14,252 nt of DNA from Chloroflexota bacterium (GTDB taxonomy: Bacteria; Chloroflexota; Dormibacteria; CF-121), in NCBI GenBank assembly GCA_005881235.1, contig VBEQ01000056.1, forward strand, positions 1 to 14,252, written 5' to 3'. This document shows, piece after piece, positions 7,477-13,396 of this stretch. Position numbers and translations under genes: made by a program. The number at the start of each line of letters is the position of its first letter. Position 1 is the stretch's first letter. The notes beneath the pieces were generated by a model. That model did no database searches. It was not told where the DNA came from and was given only the letters and a program-made list of their open reading frames with translations.

Positions 7477-7760
7477 ATTCCCTCCCCCGGGCGCGACTCC
7501 CAGAACTCCAGGCCGCGCTTGAGTCGCTGCATCTCGGCCGTAAGGAATGGGATATCGATGCCGCCGAGCTCCCTCTCGGTCTCGGGAACCTTCCGGATCT
7601 TCTCGCGCGTCTCGGCCAGCAGCCCCTCCTTGAAGGCGATCATTTCCGTGTAGACGGCGCGCCAATGAGCGATATCGCGGGCGTCGTAGCTGTCGCGGTT
7701 TTCGCCCTCCATCAACCGGTTGAAATCGATGATCCGTTTCGTGAAATCGAGCGGTTCCAC
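7473..7760 (-). CDS. Small charged helical protein, function unknown
   Basis: This 95-residue, highly charged, mostly helical protein contains the segments MIAFKEGLLAETREKIRKVP and FLTAEMQRLKRGLEFWESR, which look coiled-coil-like. I do not recognise a family. It starts at GTG 7760, with TATTAT (7774-7769) exactly 8 nt upstream, a leaderless arrangement. The C-terminal residues RPGEGI and the stop are encoded across a TTCCCTCCCCCG run that looks like the left arm of the dispersed palindromic repeat, and the stop overlaps that of the HD-GYP gene by 4 nt. Divergent from the HtrA-like gene across 55 nt. Confidence 0.65.
   Translation of the reverse strand: MEPLDFTKRIIDFNRLMEGENRDSYDARDIAHWRAVYTEMIAFKEGLLAETREKIRKVPETERELGGIDIPFLTAEMQRLKRGLEFWESRPGEGI
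7478..7489 (+). repeat. Possible left-arm remnant of the dispersed repeat
   Basis: TTCCCTCCCCCG is identical to the left flank and arm of the full repeats at 1703 and 11125, but no right arm follows. It lies inside the last codons of the 95-residue gene and 2 nt past the HD-GYP stop. It may be chance in this GC-rich DNA. Confidence 0.3.
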
Positions 7761-7815
7761 CGCCGCCCATAATAAGCATTTGTTTAACCCGGCCGGGGTT
7801 GGGTACGACCCACGA
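7761..7815. promoter_or_regulatory. Divergent promoter region between the 95-residue gene and the HtrA-like gene
   Basis: This is the most AT-rich short stretch in the area. Minus strand: TATTAT (7774-7769), then 8 nt, then GTG 7760. Plus strand: CATAAT (7768-7773) could be a -10 giving a leader of about 35 nt to the ATG at 7816. An inverted repeat AACCC-ggccg-GGGTT (7786-7800) lies between this and the HtrA start and could be an operator, though the arms are only 5 bp. Confidence 0.4.
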
Positions 7816-8727
7816 ATGATCTCGGACGTCGATCTCCTGGACAGCTATTCCCGGGCGGTCATCTCGGTCGTCGAGTCGGTCGGCCCCGCCGTTGTCGGCG
7901 TCAGCGGCGTCGGCACCGGGATGCTGATCACGCCCGATGGCTACGCCCTCACCAACAGTCACGTCGTCAGCGCTGTCAAAGCCTACGAGCTCACGTTGCG
8001 GGACGGGTCATCCTTGAAGGCGGAGCTTGTCGGCACCGATCCCCATACCGACCTGGCCGTCCTGCGCGCATCGGGCGCGGGACTTCCCCATGCCCGCCTC
8101 GGCGACTCCAGCCGGCTCCAGGTCGGGCAGCTGGTGGTGGCGATCGGCCATCCCTTTGGTTTTCAATCCACCGTGACAACCGGCGTTGTCAGCGCCGTCG
8201 GCCGCACCATGCGCGCGCAGAGCGGGCGCACCATCGAGAACATCATCCAGACCGATGCCGCGCTCAATCCCGGAAATTCCGGGGGCCCGCTGGTCGATAC
8301 CCGCGGCCAGGTGGTGGGCATCAATACCGCGATCATCGCCATGGCCCAGGGCATCTGTTTTGCCGTGCCGAGCAATACCGCCCAGCGTGTCGTCTCGGTG
8401 CTGATCCGCGACGGCCGTGTGGTCCGCTCCTATCTGGGGATCACCGGTGAGACCTGGCCGATCCACCGCCGCGTCAACCGCTATTACCACCTCGAGCAAG
8501 ACAGTGGAGTTCGGATCGCCCACGCCGACCCCCATGGGCCCGCCCAGCACGCCGGGCTAAAGAAGGACGACGTCCTGGTCAGCCTGGCGACCCACACCAT
8601 CAAAGACGTCGACGACCTGCAGCATTTCCTCACCGACTGGCCGGTCGGCATTCCCGCCGAAGCGCAAGTGCTGCGCGGCACCGAGCTGCTCAAGCAGACG
8701 ATCATCCCGGTCGAGCTCAAAAGCTGA
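7816..8727 (+). CDS. HtrA/DegP-like trypsin-family serine protease with C-terminal PDZ domain
   Basis: This 303-residue protein has a complete catalytic triad: His49 in ALTNSHVV, Asp79 in DPHTDLAVL and Ser155 in NPGNSGGPLV. The downstream substrate-pocket strand INTAII and the GICFAVPSNTAQRVV segment are typical of HtrA. Residues about 205-300 form one PDZ domain (YLGITGE, then GVRIAHADPHGPAQHAGLKKDDVLVSL split over its strands). HtrA enzymes degrade or refold damaged proteins, usually outside the cytoplasmic membrane. Here no signal peptide or membrane anchor is seen: the ATG at 7816 begins MISDVDLLDSYSRAV, and the upstream in-frame extension to 7720 is not hydrophobic. The catalytic domain starts within 30 residues, making it shorter than most DegP-like proteins. 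It could be cytoplasmic or have a misjudged start. Confidence 0.92.
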   Translation: MISDVDLLDSYSRAVISVVESVGPAVVGVSGVGTGMLITPDGYALTNSHVVSAVKAYELTLRDGSSLKAELVGTDPHTDLAVLRASGAGLPHARLGDSSRLQVGQLVVAIGHPFGFQSTVTTGVVSAVGRTMRAQSGRTIENIIQTDAALNPGNSGGPLVDTRGQVVGINTAIIAMAQGICFAVPSNTAQRVVSVLIRDGRVVRSYLGITGETWPIHRRVNRYYHLEQDSGVRIAHADPHGPAQHAGLKKDDVLVSLATHTIKDVDDLQHFLTDWPVGIPAEAQVLRGTELLKQTIIPVELKS

Positions 8728-8733
8728 TACGAA

Positions 8734-8765
8734 TTCCCTCCCCTTAGGAGGGTCAGGGCGGGGCG
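8734..8765 (+). repeat. Degenerate copy of the dispersed palindromic repeat
   Basis: TTCCCTCCCCTTAGGAGGGT is followed by CAGGGCGGGGC: short arms CCCTCC/GGAGGG with the tail related to AGGGTGGGGG. It begins 7 nt past the HtrA-like stop, in the same orientation as the copies at 1703, 11125 and 12410. Confidence 0.6.
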
Positions 8766-8780
8766 GCGAGGTCGCCGCCC
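8761..8780 (+). terminator. Hairpin after the HtrA-like gene, possible terminator
   Basis: GGGCGGCG (8761-8768) and CGCCGCCC (8773-8780) form a perfect 8-bp stem with a 4-nt loop AGGT. A weak T-rich stretch (TAGTTTTGTT) follows only after about 10 nt, so this is not a classic intrinsic terminator. It lies between the converging HtrA-like and Asp-box genes. Confidence 0.4.
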
Positions 8781-8832
8781 GTGCTCGACTAGTTTTGTTG
8801 GGCCAGTTCCACCTGAGGTATCGGAAAGCGAC

Positions 8833-8859
8833 GAGGGACGGCCCCCGTGGCCATCCCTC
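8833..8859 (-). terminator. Hairpin after the Asp-box propeller gene, possible terminator
   Basis: GAGGGA and GGCC (8833-8843) pair with GGCC and TCCCTC (8849-8859) to give a 10-bp stem with one C/A mismatch and a 5-nt loop. It sits about 50 nt past the stop at 8908 on the minus strand. The T run behind it is short (CTTTCC). Confidence 0.4.
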
Positions 8860-8907
8860 CGCTCGCCGGTTCACGCGGCCGCAGCCAGCCCACGCTGGCC
8901 ACCGTTA

Positions 8908-10600
8908 TCAAATTCCTGCGCTCGCCCGGCTGATCGTCCCCAGCACCTGTTGTTGGTAATAGAGTGTCGAGCCGTCGTCCGCTTTGACGCCGGACCCGTA
9001 GTGCGTCGAGACAGAAAGCGTGTAGATGTTGCTGCCGGAAACCGCCAGCCCGAAGTAGTCGCCGATGAATGACCCTGTACAAGGGTCATCATGCGCAGAG
9101 CAGGCCATCTGGCCGAGTCCGCCAAGCGTCTGCAGGTTCGTCGTCGTCCCATTGGCATTCACGAGGAGGCCCGGCTGCTGCGGATCCCAGGTGTCCTTGG
9201 AGACCCGAATATTGGCTCCAATCGGCACGGCGCCGTTGCCGTCGTCGTGGTAGGCCTGAACGGTGGTATCGATGCAGAAATTCGTCCGCCCCACATCCTG
9301 CCGGATGATGCTGGGGCCGCTGGGGCAGGCCGCACGCCGGTCGTAGAAGCCGACCGCCACGCCGCCGTTGGGGCCGGCCGCGACGCTGGGCTGGAACTGG
9401 TCGGTTCCATCGCCTGCCGCGTTGTCGTTGACCGTGACCGGCCTCGACCATGTGGCGCCGCCATTGATCGACTGCGTGAACTTGATATCGAACTGGGCGC
9501 CGTCCCAGTCCTCGTACGTGAGATAGAGGTGGCCGGGATACGTTGGTGAGACGGCGAAGTTTTCGGTAATCCCATCGCGGAAGGTCGTGTTCGGCAGGTC
9601 CCCGGCTCCGCCCGCCAGCAGGCCCACGGTGCTTGCCTGGACGAAGGGCCCGAACGTCACGCCATCGTCAGTCGACTTGGTCACCCATAAATGTTCGGTC
9701 GCGGGGGTTTCAGCCGGGCTGTTGCCTCCTCGGGGTGGAAAGGCCGCGAAGGCAACGTATACGGTCCCGTTCGAATCGATCCCGGGATAGACGTAGGTGT
9801 TGAACTTCTGGTCGATTTTCGGTGGCACGATGGTCATGGCTTTGGAGAATGTTTGCCCGCGATCGCGAGACACCGCGACCCGAATGTTGGCCTGGTTGCA
9901 GCATCCGCTGAAGACGGTCCACATCGCATAGACGTGGTCGGCGTACGCATTGCCGCTGAAGTGGTTCACGGCGATCCACTGTTTGTCTTCGAACTTGAAG
10001 CTGAAGGAACTCTCGTTCGGTGACTTTTCGAGTGGCCGCCCACCGTTGCCGGTGATCCAGTGATCGCCAAGGTCGTCGCTGTAAGAAACCGTGATCTCAC
10101 CGTTGGGATGAAGGTTCGTCCAGTACGCATTGAATGGCAAGACCGTCTGGTAAACGCGGCCTTCCGTGTCGAAATCCACGTTCGGGTCGGTTGTATTCGT
10201 CCAGCTCGGAGGCATGGCCTGCGTCCCAACGGTCGTGCAGTCGTAACCCTGGACGATGGTGTTGTTCAGCGCCGCGCCGTTTTGGATCTTGTAGGACCCG
10301 AGATAGAAGTTGTAGAAGGTCGAGTATTTATCGAAGAAGAACTTGGAGTTTCCGACAATCGTCTCGGTCCCCGGCTTGATCGCCAACCACGACTCGGAGT
10401 GGTTCGCGTTGAATGGGCCTCCCAACGTCCGGGTATCCACCGCCGCTGGTCGGCTGGCTGACGACGGCATTTGTCGCGGTGATCGACGAATGCCAGAGAT
10501 TGTTTGTGCCTCCACTGCCATTCGAACCCATAGCGGGCAGGGCAGCAGCCGCCACGGCCAAGACCGGTACGAACAGGCTGACGACAACGCGCTTCCTCAA
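8908..10600 (-). CDS. Secreted Asp-box (sialidase-fold) beta-propeller protein, apparent frameshift near 10440
   Basis: The body, about 510 residues, is a beta-propeller with at least four Asp-box/BNR repeats: SYSDDLGDHW, SRDRGQTF, STDDGVTF and SINGGATW. It has conserved starts such as FNANHSESWLAI and a CC pair in FSGCCNQ. True sialidases have an FRIP/YRIP arginine motif near the N-terminus; I do not see one, so it is more likely a sugar-binding or glycosidase-like exoprotein of unknown substrate. The body frame has no sensible start: its upstream part reads as nonsense. In the next frame, TTG 10600 gives a clean signal peptide, MRKRVVVSLFVPVLAVAAAALPA, followed by a mature N-terminus SNGSGGTNNLW, and is preceded by a strong SD. 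The two frames would join if one G were removed from the GGCGGTGG region (about 10439-10446). This is either a true inactivating frameshift or a sequence error. Confidence 0.85.
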
Positions 10601-10606
10601 CCGGAT

Positions 10607-10613
10607 CCCTCCC
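10607..10613 (-). promoter_or_regulatory. Shine-Dalgarno site of the Asp-box protein gene
   Basis: GGGAGGG on the minus strand lies 6 nt before the TTG at 10600. It supports initiation in the signal-peptide frame and so supports the frameshift interpretation. Confidence 0.65.
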
Positions 10614-10679
10614 TTGTCACCCCGATGGCAGCCGGAAGCCGCCCTCGCCCCGGGGTGTCCCTAGAACTTGTCTAGCAAG

Positions 10680-10708
10680 ACGTTAGCCCATTAAGTTTCG
10701 GAAAACAA
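10680..10708 (-). promoter_or_regulatory. Possible promoter of the Asp-box protein gene
   Basis: TTGTTT (10708-10703) and TAACGT (10685-10680) on the minus strand are separated by 17 nt, an ideal sigma-70 type spacing, and would give a leader of about 75 nt. The rest of 10710-10980 shows no gene, tRNA or repeat that I can support. Confidence 0.35.
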
Positions 10709-10980
10709 GGGACGAGATTCGGCGCACACAGGTCTGCCAAGCTCGGGAAGGCAAAGCCGGCAGAACCTGTCGAAAATTGAAGCGACCCGTCGTTACGGTT
10801 GATAACCCGCCGGTGTGACCCAACGAGCCCTTACCGCCGCCCAGTCCACCCGTTTCCAGGAAGACCTTCGCTCCGTACTATTCGAGTCCTTGCGGGCCCG
10901 GAGTTCGGGAGCCCACCGATGTCGTTTCCGTCATCGGCTGGCTTTCTGACAGGTCGCGGGCGTAAGTGTAGAGTCCCGCG

Positions 10981-11181
10981 TTATCCGGCCGCAAGCCCAA
11001 ACTGCGGTTCGCAAACAGATGATCGTTCGATCAGTATTTGCTGGCTTCGAAGAAGCTGCCGCAGGCGAGAAATAACCTGGGTGTCGTTCGATCGACAGAA
11101 CGGGCACCGCGCCTTACCTCGTTCTTCCCTCCCCCGCTCGCGGGGGAGGGAAGGGTGGGGGCCATCAGATTCCGGAGTCAT
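10981..11181 (-). pseudogene. Decayed PaaD C-terminal-type zinc-ribbon ORF
   Basis: A 66-codon ORF starts at ATG 11181, overlapping the PaaC stop by 4 nt (ATGA). Its first residues (about 7-22) are encoded by the palindromic repeat. It then reads KARCPFCRSNDTQVIS, which aligns with the first zinc knuckle of the PaaD C-terminal domain (in E. coli, VRCPRCASVHTTLIS). In this frame the second knuckle is absent. The other frame directly downstream reads LACGSFFEASKY and a TGA (11031-11033), which looks like a second knuckle and C-terminus. Compared with E. coli PaaD, about 13 residues between the knuckles are missing and the frame is broken, as if a deletion of about 40 nt (not a multiple of three) had occurred near 11075. 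I read it as a remnant of a small zinc-ribbon subunit, formerly the last gene of the oxygenase operon. The function of the intact protein would be cluster or metal maturation of the oxygenase. Confidence 0.5.
11125..11162 (+). repeat. Full-length palindromic repeat inside the zinc-ribbon ORF
   Basis: Arms CCCTCCCCCGC and GCGGGGGAGGG, separated by TC, are followed by AAGGGTGGGGGC. It is almost identical to the copy at 1703. It lies 16 nt past the PaaC stop and is translated in frame in the downstream ORF as part of PHPSLPRERGREER. Confidence 0.8.
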
Positions 11182-11879
11182 CCCGTCGCCGGCATGTAGC
11201 GTTTTTCGGCGAGACCCTGCAGCATCTCGAGCGTCGCCTGGTCGATGCCGCCCGGCTGGGTTCGCCGGCGGACTGGTTCCCAGCTGTCCCAGTCGAGCCC
11301 GCTCGGCGGGACCCGCCCGTCGAGCCGCTCTTCGAGGAGCCGGCGAAGGTCGCGCACGCCGCGCGCCAGCCGCCCCGCGCCATGCAGTTCGTCGACGTCC
11401 GCGTTTTCCGGACCGATCCACTCCAGCGATTCCCTCCACGCCCGCTCGAGTGCGGCGCCCGCCTTCACCTCCTGCATCCAGCTCCGGCCGTGCAGCGTGT
11501 GATAGCGCTCCTCCTGGAGCATCTTCTTGAGCCGCGTTCGGAGCACGTCGACGTTGCCGTTGGCCAGCGCCTCCATCATCAGGGTGAAGGCGCTGTCGAG
11601 CACGGCGTTGGCGGCGACGAACTCCGACCAGTCCGTCCATGGCCGGTCCAGGAAGGGCACGTTCGCGTAGCTCGGGGTATCCTCCGTGCCGGCGTCCGGG
11701 GTTCCGAGCTCGCGCAACGAGCCGTACAGCACGCGGCTGTGGCCAATGTCATCCAGGCCCATGGCGGCCGCGGCAATGTCGGCTTCCAGGGTGGGCGCGG
11801 CGATGCACCATTCCGCGTAGCGCATCCCGAGCAGCTGCTTGTTGTCCGCCAGGCTCTTGACGAGCGAGTAGAGACTCAG
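11178..11879 (-). CDS. paaC: PaaC-like structural subunit of a phenylacetyl-CoA-epoxidase-type oxygenase
   Basis: This protein belongs to the PaaA/PaaC ferritin-like family and matches PaaC best: LADNKQLLGMRYAEWC, APTLEADIAAAAMGLDDIG, and EERYHTLHGRSW in the second half. PaaC is the non-catalytic scaffold partner of PaaA. The first ATG is at 11825 (215 residues), but homology to PaaC continues 12-18 residues upstream of it (SLYSLVKSLADNKQLLG aligns with the E. coli N-terminus TLRLGDNCLVLSQR). The only start-like codon upstream is CTG 11879, which overlaps the PaaB TGA as CTGA, exactly where a coupled start is expected. I therefore extend to 11879 (233 residues; E. coli PaaC has 248). The C-terminus ends soon after GGIDQATLEMLQGL. 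It follows paaB directly, and its stop overlaps the next ORF start by 4 nt. Confidence 0.85.
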   Translation of the reverse strand: MSLYSLVKSLADNKQLLGMRYAEWCIAAPTLEADIAAAAMGLDDIGHSRVLYGSLRELGTPDAGTEDTPSYANVPFLDRPWTDWSEFVAANAVLDSAFTLMMEALANGNVDVLRTRLKKMLQEERYHTLHGRSWMQEVKAGAALERAWRESLEWIGPENADVDELHGAGRLARGVRDLRRLLEERLDGRVPPSGLDWDSWEPVRRRTQPGGIDQATLEMLQGLAEKRYMPATG

Positions 11880-12097
11880 CTGTCCCCGCCCGGCGCCCAG
11901 AGTGAAATTATCGCGGCCTTGGGCACGATCATCATCTCGACCCAGCGCTCTTCGTCGTAGGTTGCGCGCGCATACGCCATGGCGAGGTCGTCATCGGGTG
12001 CCACCACGGAGCCGACCTGGTGCAGCGGCTCGACGCGGGTCTTGCGGGCGAAGACGTCGTATTCGTGAACCTCGGCGTGAACCCGCGTGTATCCCAT
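11876..12097 (-). CDS. paaB: PaaB-like small subunit of the oxygenase
   Basis: This 73-residue protein shows the PaaB pattern: HEYDVFARKTRVEPLHQVGS, then VVAPDDDLAMAYARATYDEE and WVEMMIVPKAAII. PaaB bridges PaaAC dimers in the phenylacetyl-CoA 1,2-epoxidase and is required for the multi-subunit assembly; it has no catalytic residues of its own. It is slightly shorter than the E. coli protein (about 95) but covers the conserved core. The ATG at 12097 shares one base with the stop of the upstream MIP18-domain gene (TGATG), so translation is coupled. The stop overlaps the proposed CTG start of paaC by 3 nt. Confidence 0.85.
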   Translation of the reverse strand: MGYTRVHAEVHEYDVFARKTRVEPLHQVGSVVAPDDDLAMAYARATYDEERWVEMMIVPKAAIISLWAPGGDS

Positions 12098-12447
12098 CAG
12101 ACCGAAAGCCCCCAGGCTCGCAGCGCCTCTCGGCCGTCGTCGCTCAAGCGCGCTGACGTCCACGGTGGATCCCAGACCACGTCGAGCCGTACGTCCTCGA
12201 TCCCCGGCTCGGCGAGCAGGCGCTCGCGGATGTCGCCCATGATCATGTCGCTGGCCGGGCAGCCCATGGCGGTGAAGGTGAGGGTGACGCAAACCCGGCC
12301 TTCATCGACTGTCAGGCCATAGATCAGGCCCAGGTCCACCAGGTTGACCGGCATCTCCGGGTCGTTGATCTCCGCCAGCGCCAACCAGATGCGCTCTTGA
12401 ACTGATATTGCCCTCCCCCTCTGGGGGAGGGCAGGGTGGGGGCTCAT
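12097..12447 (-). CDS. paaD: MIP18/DUF59-domain protein: N-terminal half of PaaD
   Basis: This 116-residue protein has the MIP18 (DUF59) fold: INDPEMPVNLVDLGLIYGL, the strand VCVTLTFTAMGCPASDMI with the conserved Cys, and LDVVWDPPWTSARLSDDGRE. It ends at LRAWGLSV, matching the point in E. coli PaaD (ERLREYGIS) where the zinc-binding C-terminal domain would follow; that domain is absent here. PaaD-type proteins help build or insert the metal centre of the oxygenase. It starts at ATG 12447 in a 4-nt ATGA overlap with paaA. The first 13 codons (MSPHPALPQRGRA) are encoded by the palindromic repeat; conserved sequence begins only at about residue 16 (VQERIWLALAEI). No other usable start is found between the repeat and the domain. 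Confidence 0.85.
   Translation of the reverse strand: MSPHPALPQRGRAISVQERIWLALAEINDPEMPVNLVDLGLIYGLTVDEGRVCVTLTFTAMGCPASDMIMGDIRERLLAEPGIEDVRLDVVWDPPWTSARLSDDGREALRAWGLSV
12410..12443 (+). repeat. Palindromic repeat inside the start of the MIP18-domain gene
   Basis: GCCCTCCCCCTCTGGGGGAGGGC forms a near-perfect stem, and the tail AGGGTGGGGGC follows, in the same orientation as the copies at 1703 and 11125. It begins 1 nt after the paaA stop codon on the minus strand and is read in frame as the N-terminus of the next protein. Confidence 0.8.
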
Positions 12448-13370
12448 GCGCGCACCTGGAACTTGGCGAAGCTCTCCTGGAAGAGCGCGACCATCTCCGC
12501 GTTACGCGGCCCGCGCTCGCGCCAGCGCTTCAGGACAGCGTCCCAGCTGCATGGATCCTTGAAGTCCCAGCGTTTCTCGTCGGCATCGAACGTGCAGGGA
12601 AAGGGATAGTCCAGCACGTAGCCGTCGCCCTCCTGGTGCGCCGGCACCGCAATCCCGATCGATTCCATGAAGGGCACGACCGTCGACAGCCATTGCTGAC
12701 GGAGCTGATCATTGGTCAGGCCCTTGAGCCGATAGTCCAGCTGGGTGGAGTGCTGCTTGAGATTGTCGGGCAGGCCGAACCACTCGACCGTGAGCGGAAA
12801 CATCCAGTCGACCGCCCGCTGCAGCTCTTCCCTGGCTTCGCCGCCGGCCTGGCTGATCCGCTTCGACCAGTTGCGGCCGTTGCGCAAATGAAAATTCTCC
12901 TCGGCCATGACTTTGACGAGCCCTCGCTTCCAGGGACCGTAGGACCCGTGCTCGTGGATGTCGCCGAGTAAACAGAAGCCGGCCTGGTCGTACATGGCGT
13001 TCGCGACGACGAGCTCGGTCCAGCTTTCCAGCGGAACGTCAAACGCATACGGATAGCGAAAGGCCTTGGGATCCCGCTTGAAGATCAGGTCTTCCTGGCT
13101 CTCCCCCAGCTCTTCGAGGATGTGATACGCGATGTGCGCGTGCGCCAGCTCGTCCTGGATGATGGCGATCCCAGTCATGAAGGCGTTGACACTGGGCGCC
13201 TTGCGCGCCGCCAGGTAGTAGGCGGGCGCCGAGATCAGTTCGGTGTCGCCGGAGAAGAGCAAGGTGTGCTTCAGCTCGCGGAGATAGTCGGGCGTCATCT
13301 CCGACGTCGACTCGACCAGCTCGCCCCGCTTGAGCAGGGCCTCGAGCGCGCCCGAATTCGCCGGCTCCAT
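12444..13370 (-). CDS. paaA: PaaA-like diiron oxygenase catalytic subunit
   Basis: This 308-residue ferritin-like helical protein belongs to the phenylacetic acid catabolic family (PaaA/PaaC). Expected diiron ligands are visible: Glu44 (SGDTELISAP), the first ExxH pair Glu74/His77 (IQDELAHAH), Glu119 (ESWTELVV) and the second ExxH pair Glu158/His161 (VMAEENFHLRNG). This full ligand set makes it the active subunit, unlike PaaC. In phenylacetate degradation PaaA epoxidises the ring of phenylacetyl-CoA, taking electrons from the reductase PaaE. No paaE, paaG or paaK is seen in this window, so another CoA-ester substrate is possible. The ATG at 13370 has no SD; TAGAAT (13384-13379) lies 8 nt upstream, fitting a leaderless mRNA. 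It is the first gene of the operon, and its TGA overlaps the next ATG by 4 nt. Confidence 0.88.
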   Translation of the reverse strand: MEPANSGALEALLKRGELVESTSEMTPDYLRELKHTLLFSGDTELISAPAYYLAARKAPSVNAFMTGIAIIQDELAHAHIAYHILEELGESQEDLIFKRDPKAFRYPYAFDVPLESWTELVVANAMYDQAGFCLLGDIHEHGSYGPWKRGLVKVMAEENFHLRNGRNWSKRISQAGGEAREELQRAVDWMFPLTVEWFGLPDNLKQHSTQLDYRLKGLTNDQLRQQWLSTVVPFMESIGIAVPAHQEGDGYVLDYPFPCTFDADEKRWDFKDPCSWDAVLKRWRERGPRNAEMVALFQESFAKFQVRA

Positions 13371-13396
13371 CCGGGTTGATTCTAAGATGGGGCGGC
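13371..13396. promoter_or_regulatory. Bidirectional leaderless promoter between paaA-like and hydrolase genes
   Basis: The 10 bp ATTCTAAGAT (13379-13388) hold a -10 for each strand: TAGAAT on the minus strand (13384-13379), followed by 8 nt and the paaA ATG, and TAAGAT on the plus strand (13383-13388), followed by 8 nt and the TTG of the hydrolase. The equal spacing on both sides argues against chance. No clear -35 on either side. Confidence 0.5.

Noticed and set aside
7060..7962. Minus-strand open frame of 300 codons opposite HD-GYP and HtrA
   Set aside because: It crosses two well-supported plus-strand genes and has Asp/Gly/Arg-rich antisense composition.
10680..10980. Possible tRNA or small RNA (TTCGAGTCC motif near 10880)
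   Set aside because: No cloverleaf or acceptor pairing could be formed around it on either strand.
11019..11098. Two short palindromes sharing CGTTCGATC (11020-11033 and 11085-11098)
   Set aside because: Only 6-bp arms and two copies; could be chance and lies within the decayed zinc-ribbon region.
10799..11530. Plus-strand open frame of 243 codons across the intergenic region and paaC
   Set aside because: Ser/Arg/Pro-rich product with no family features; part of it is the translated palindromic repeat and the antisense of paaC.
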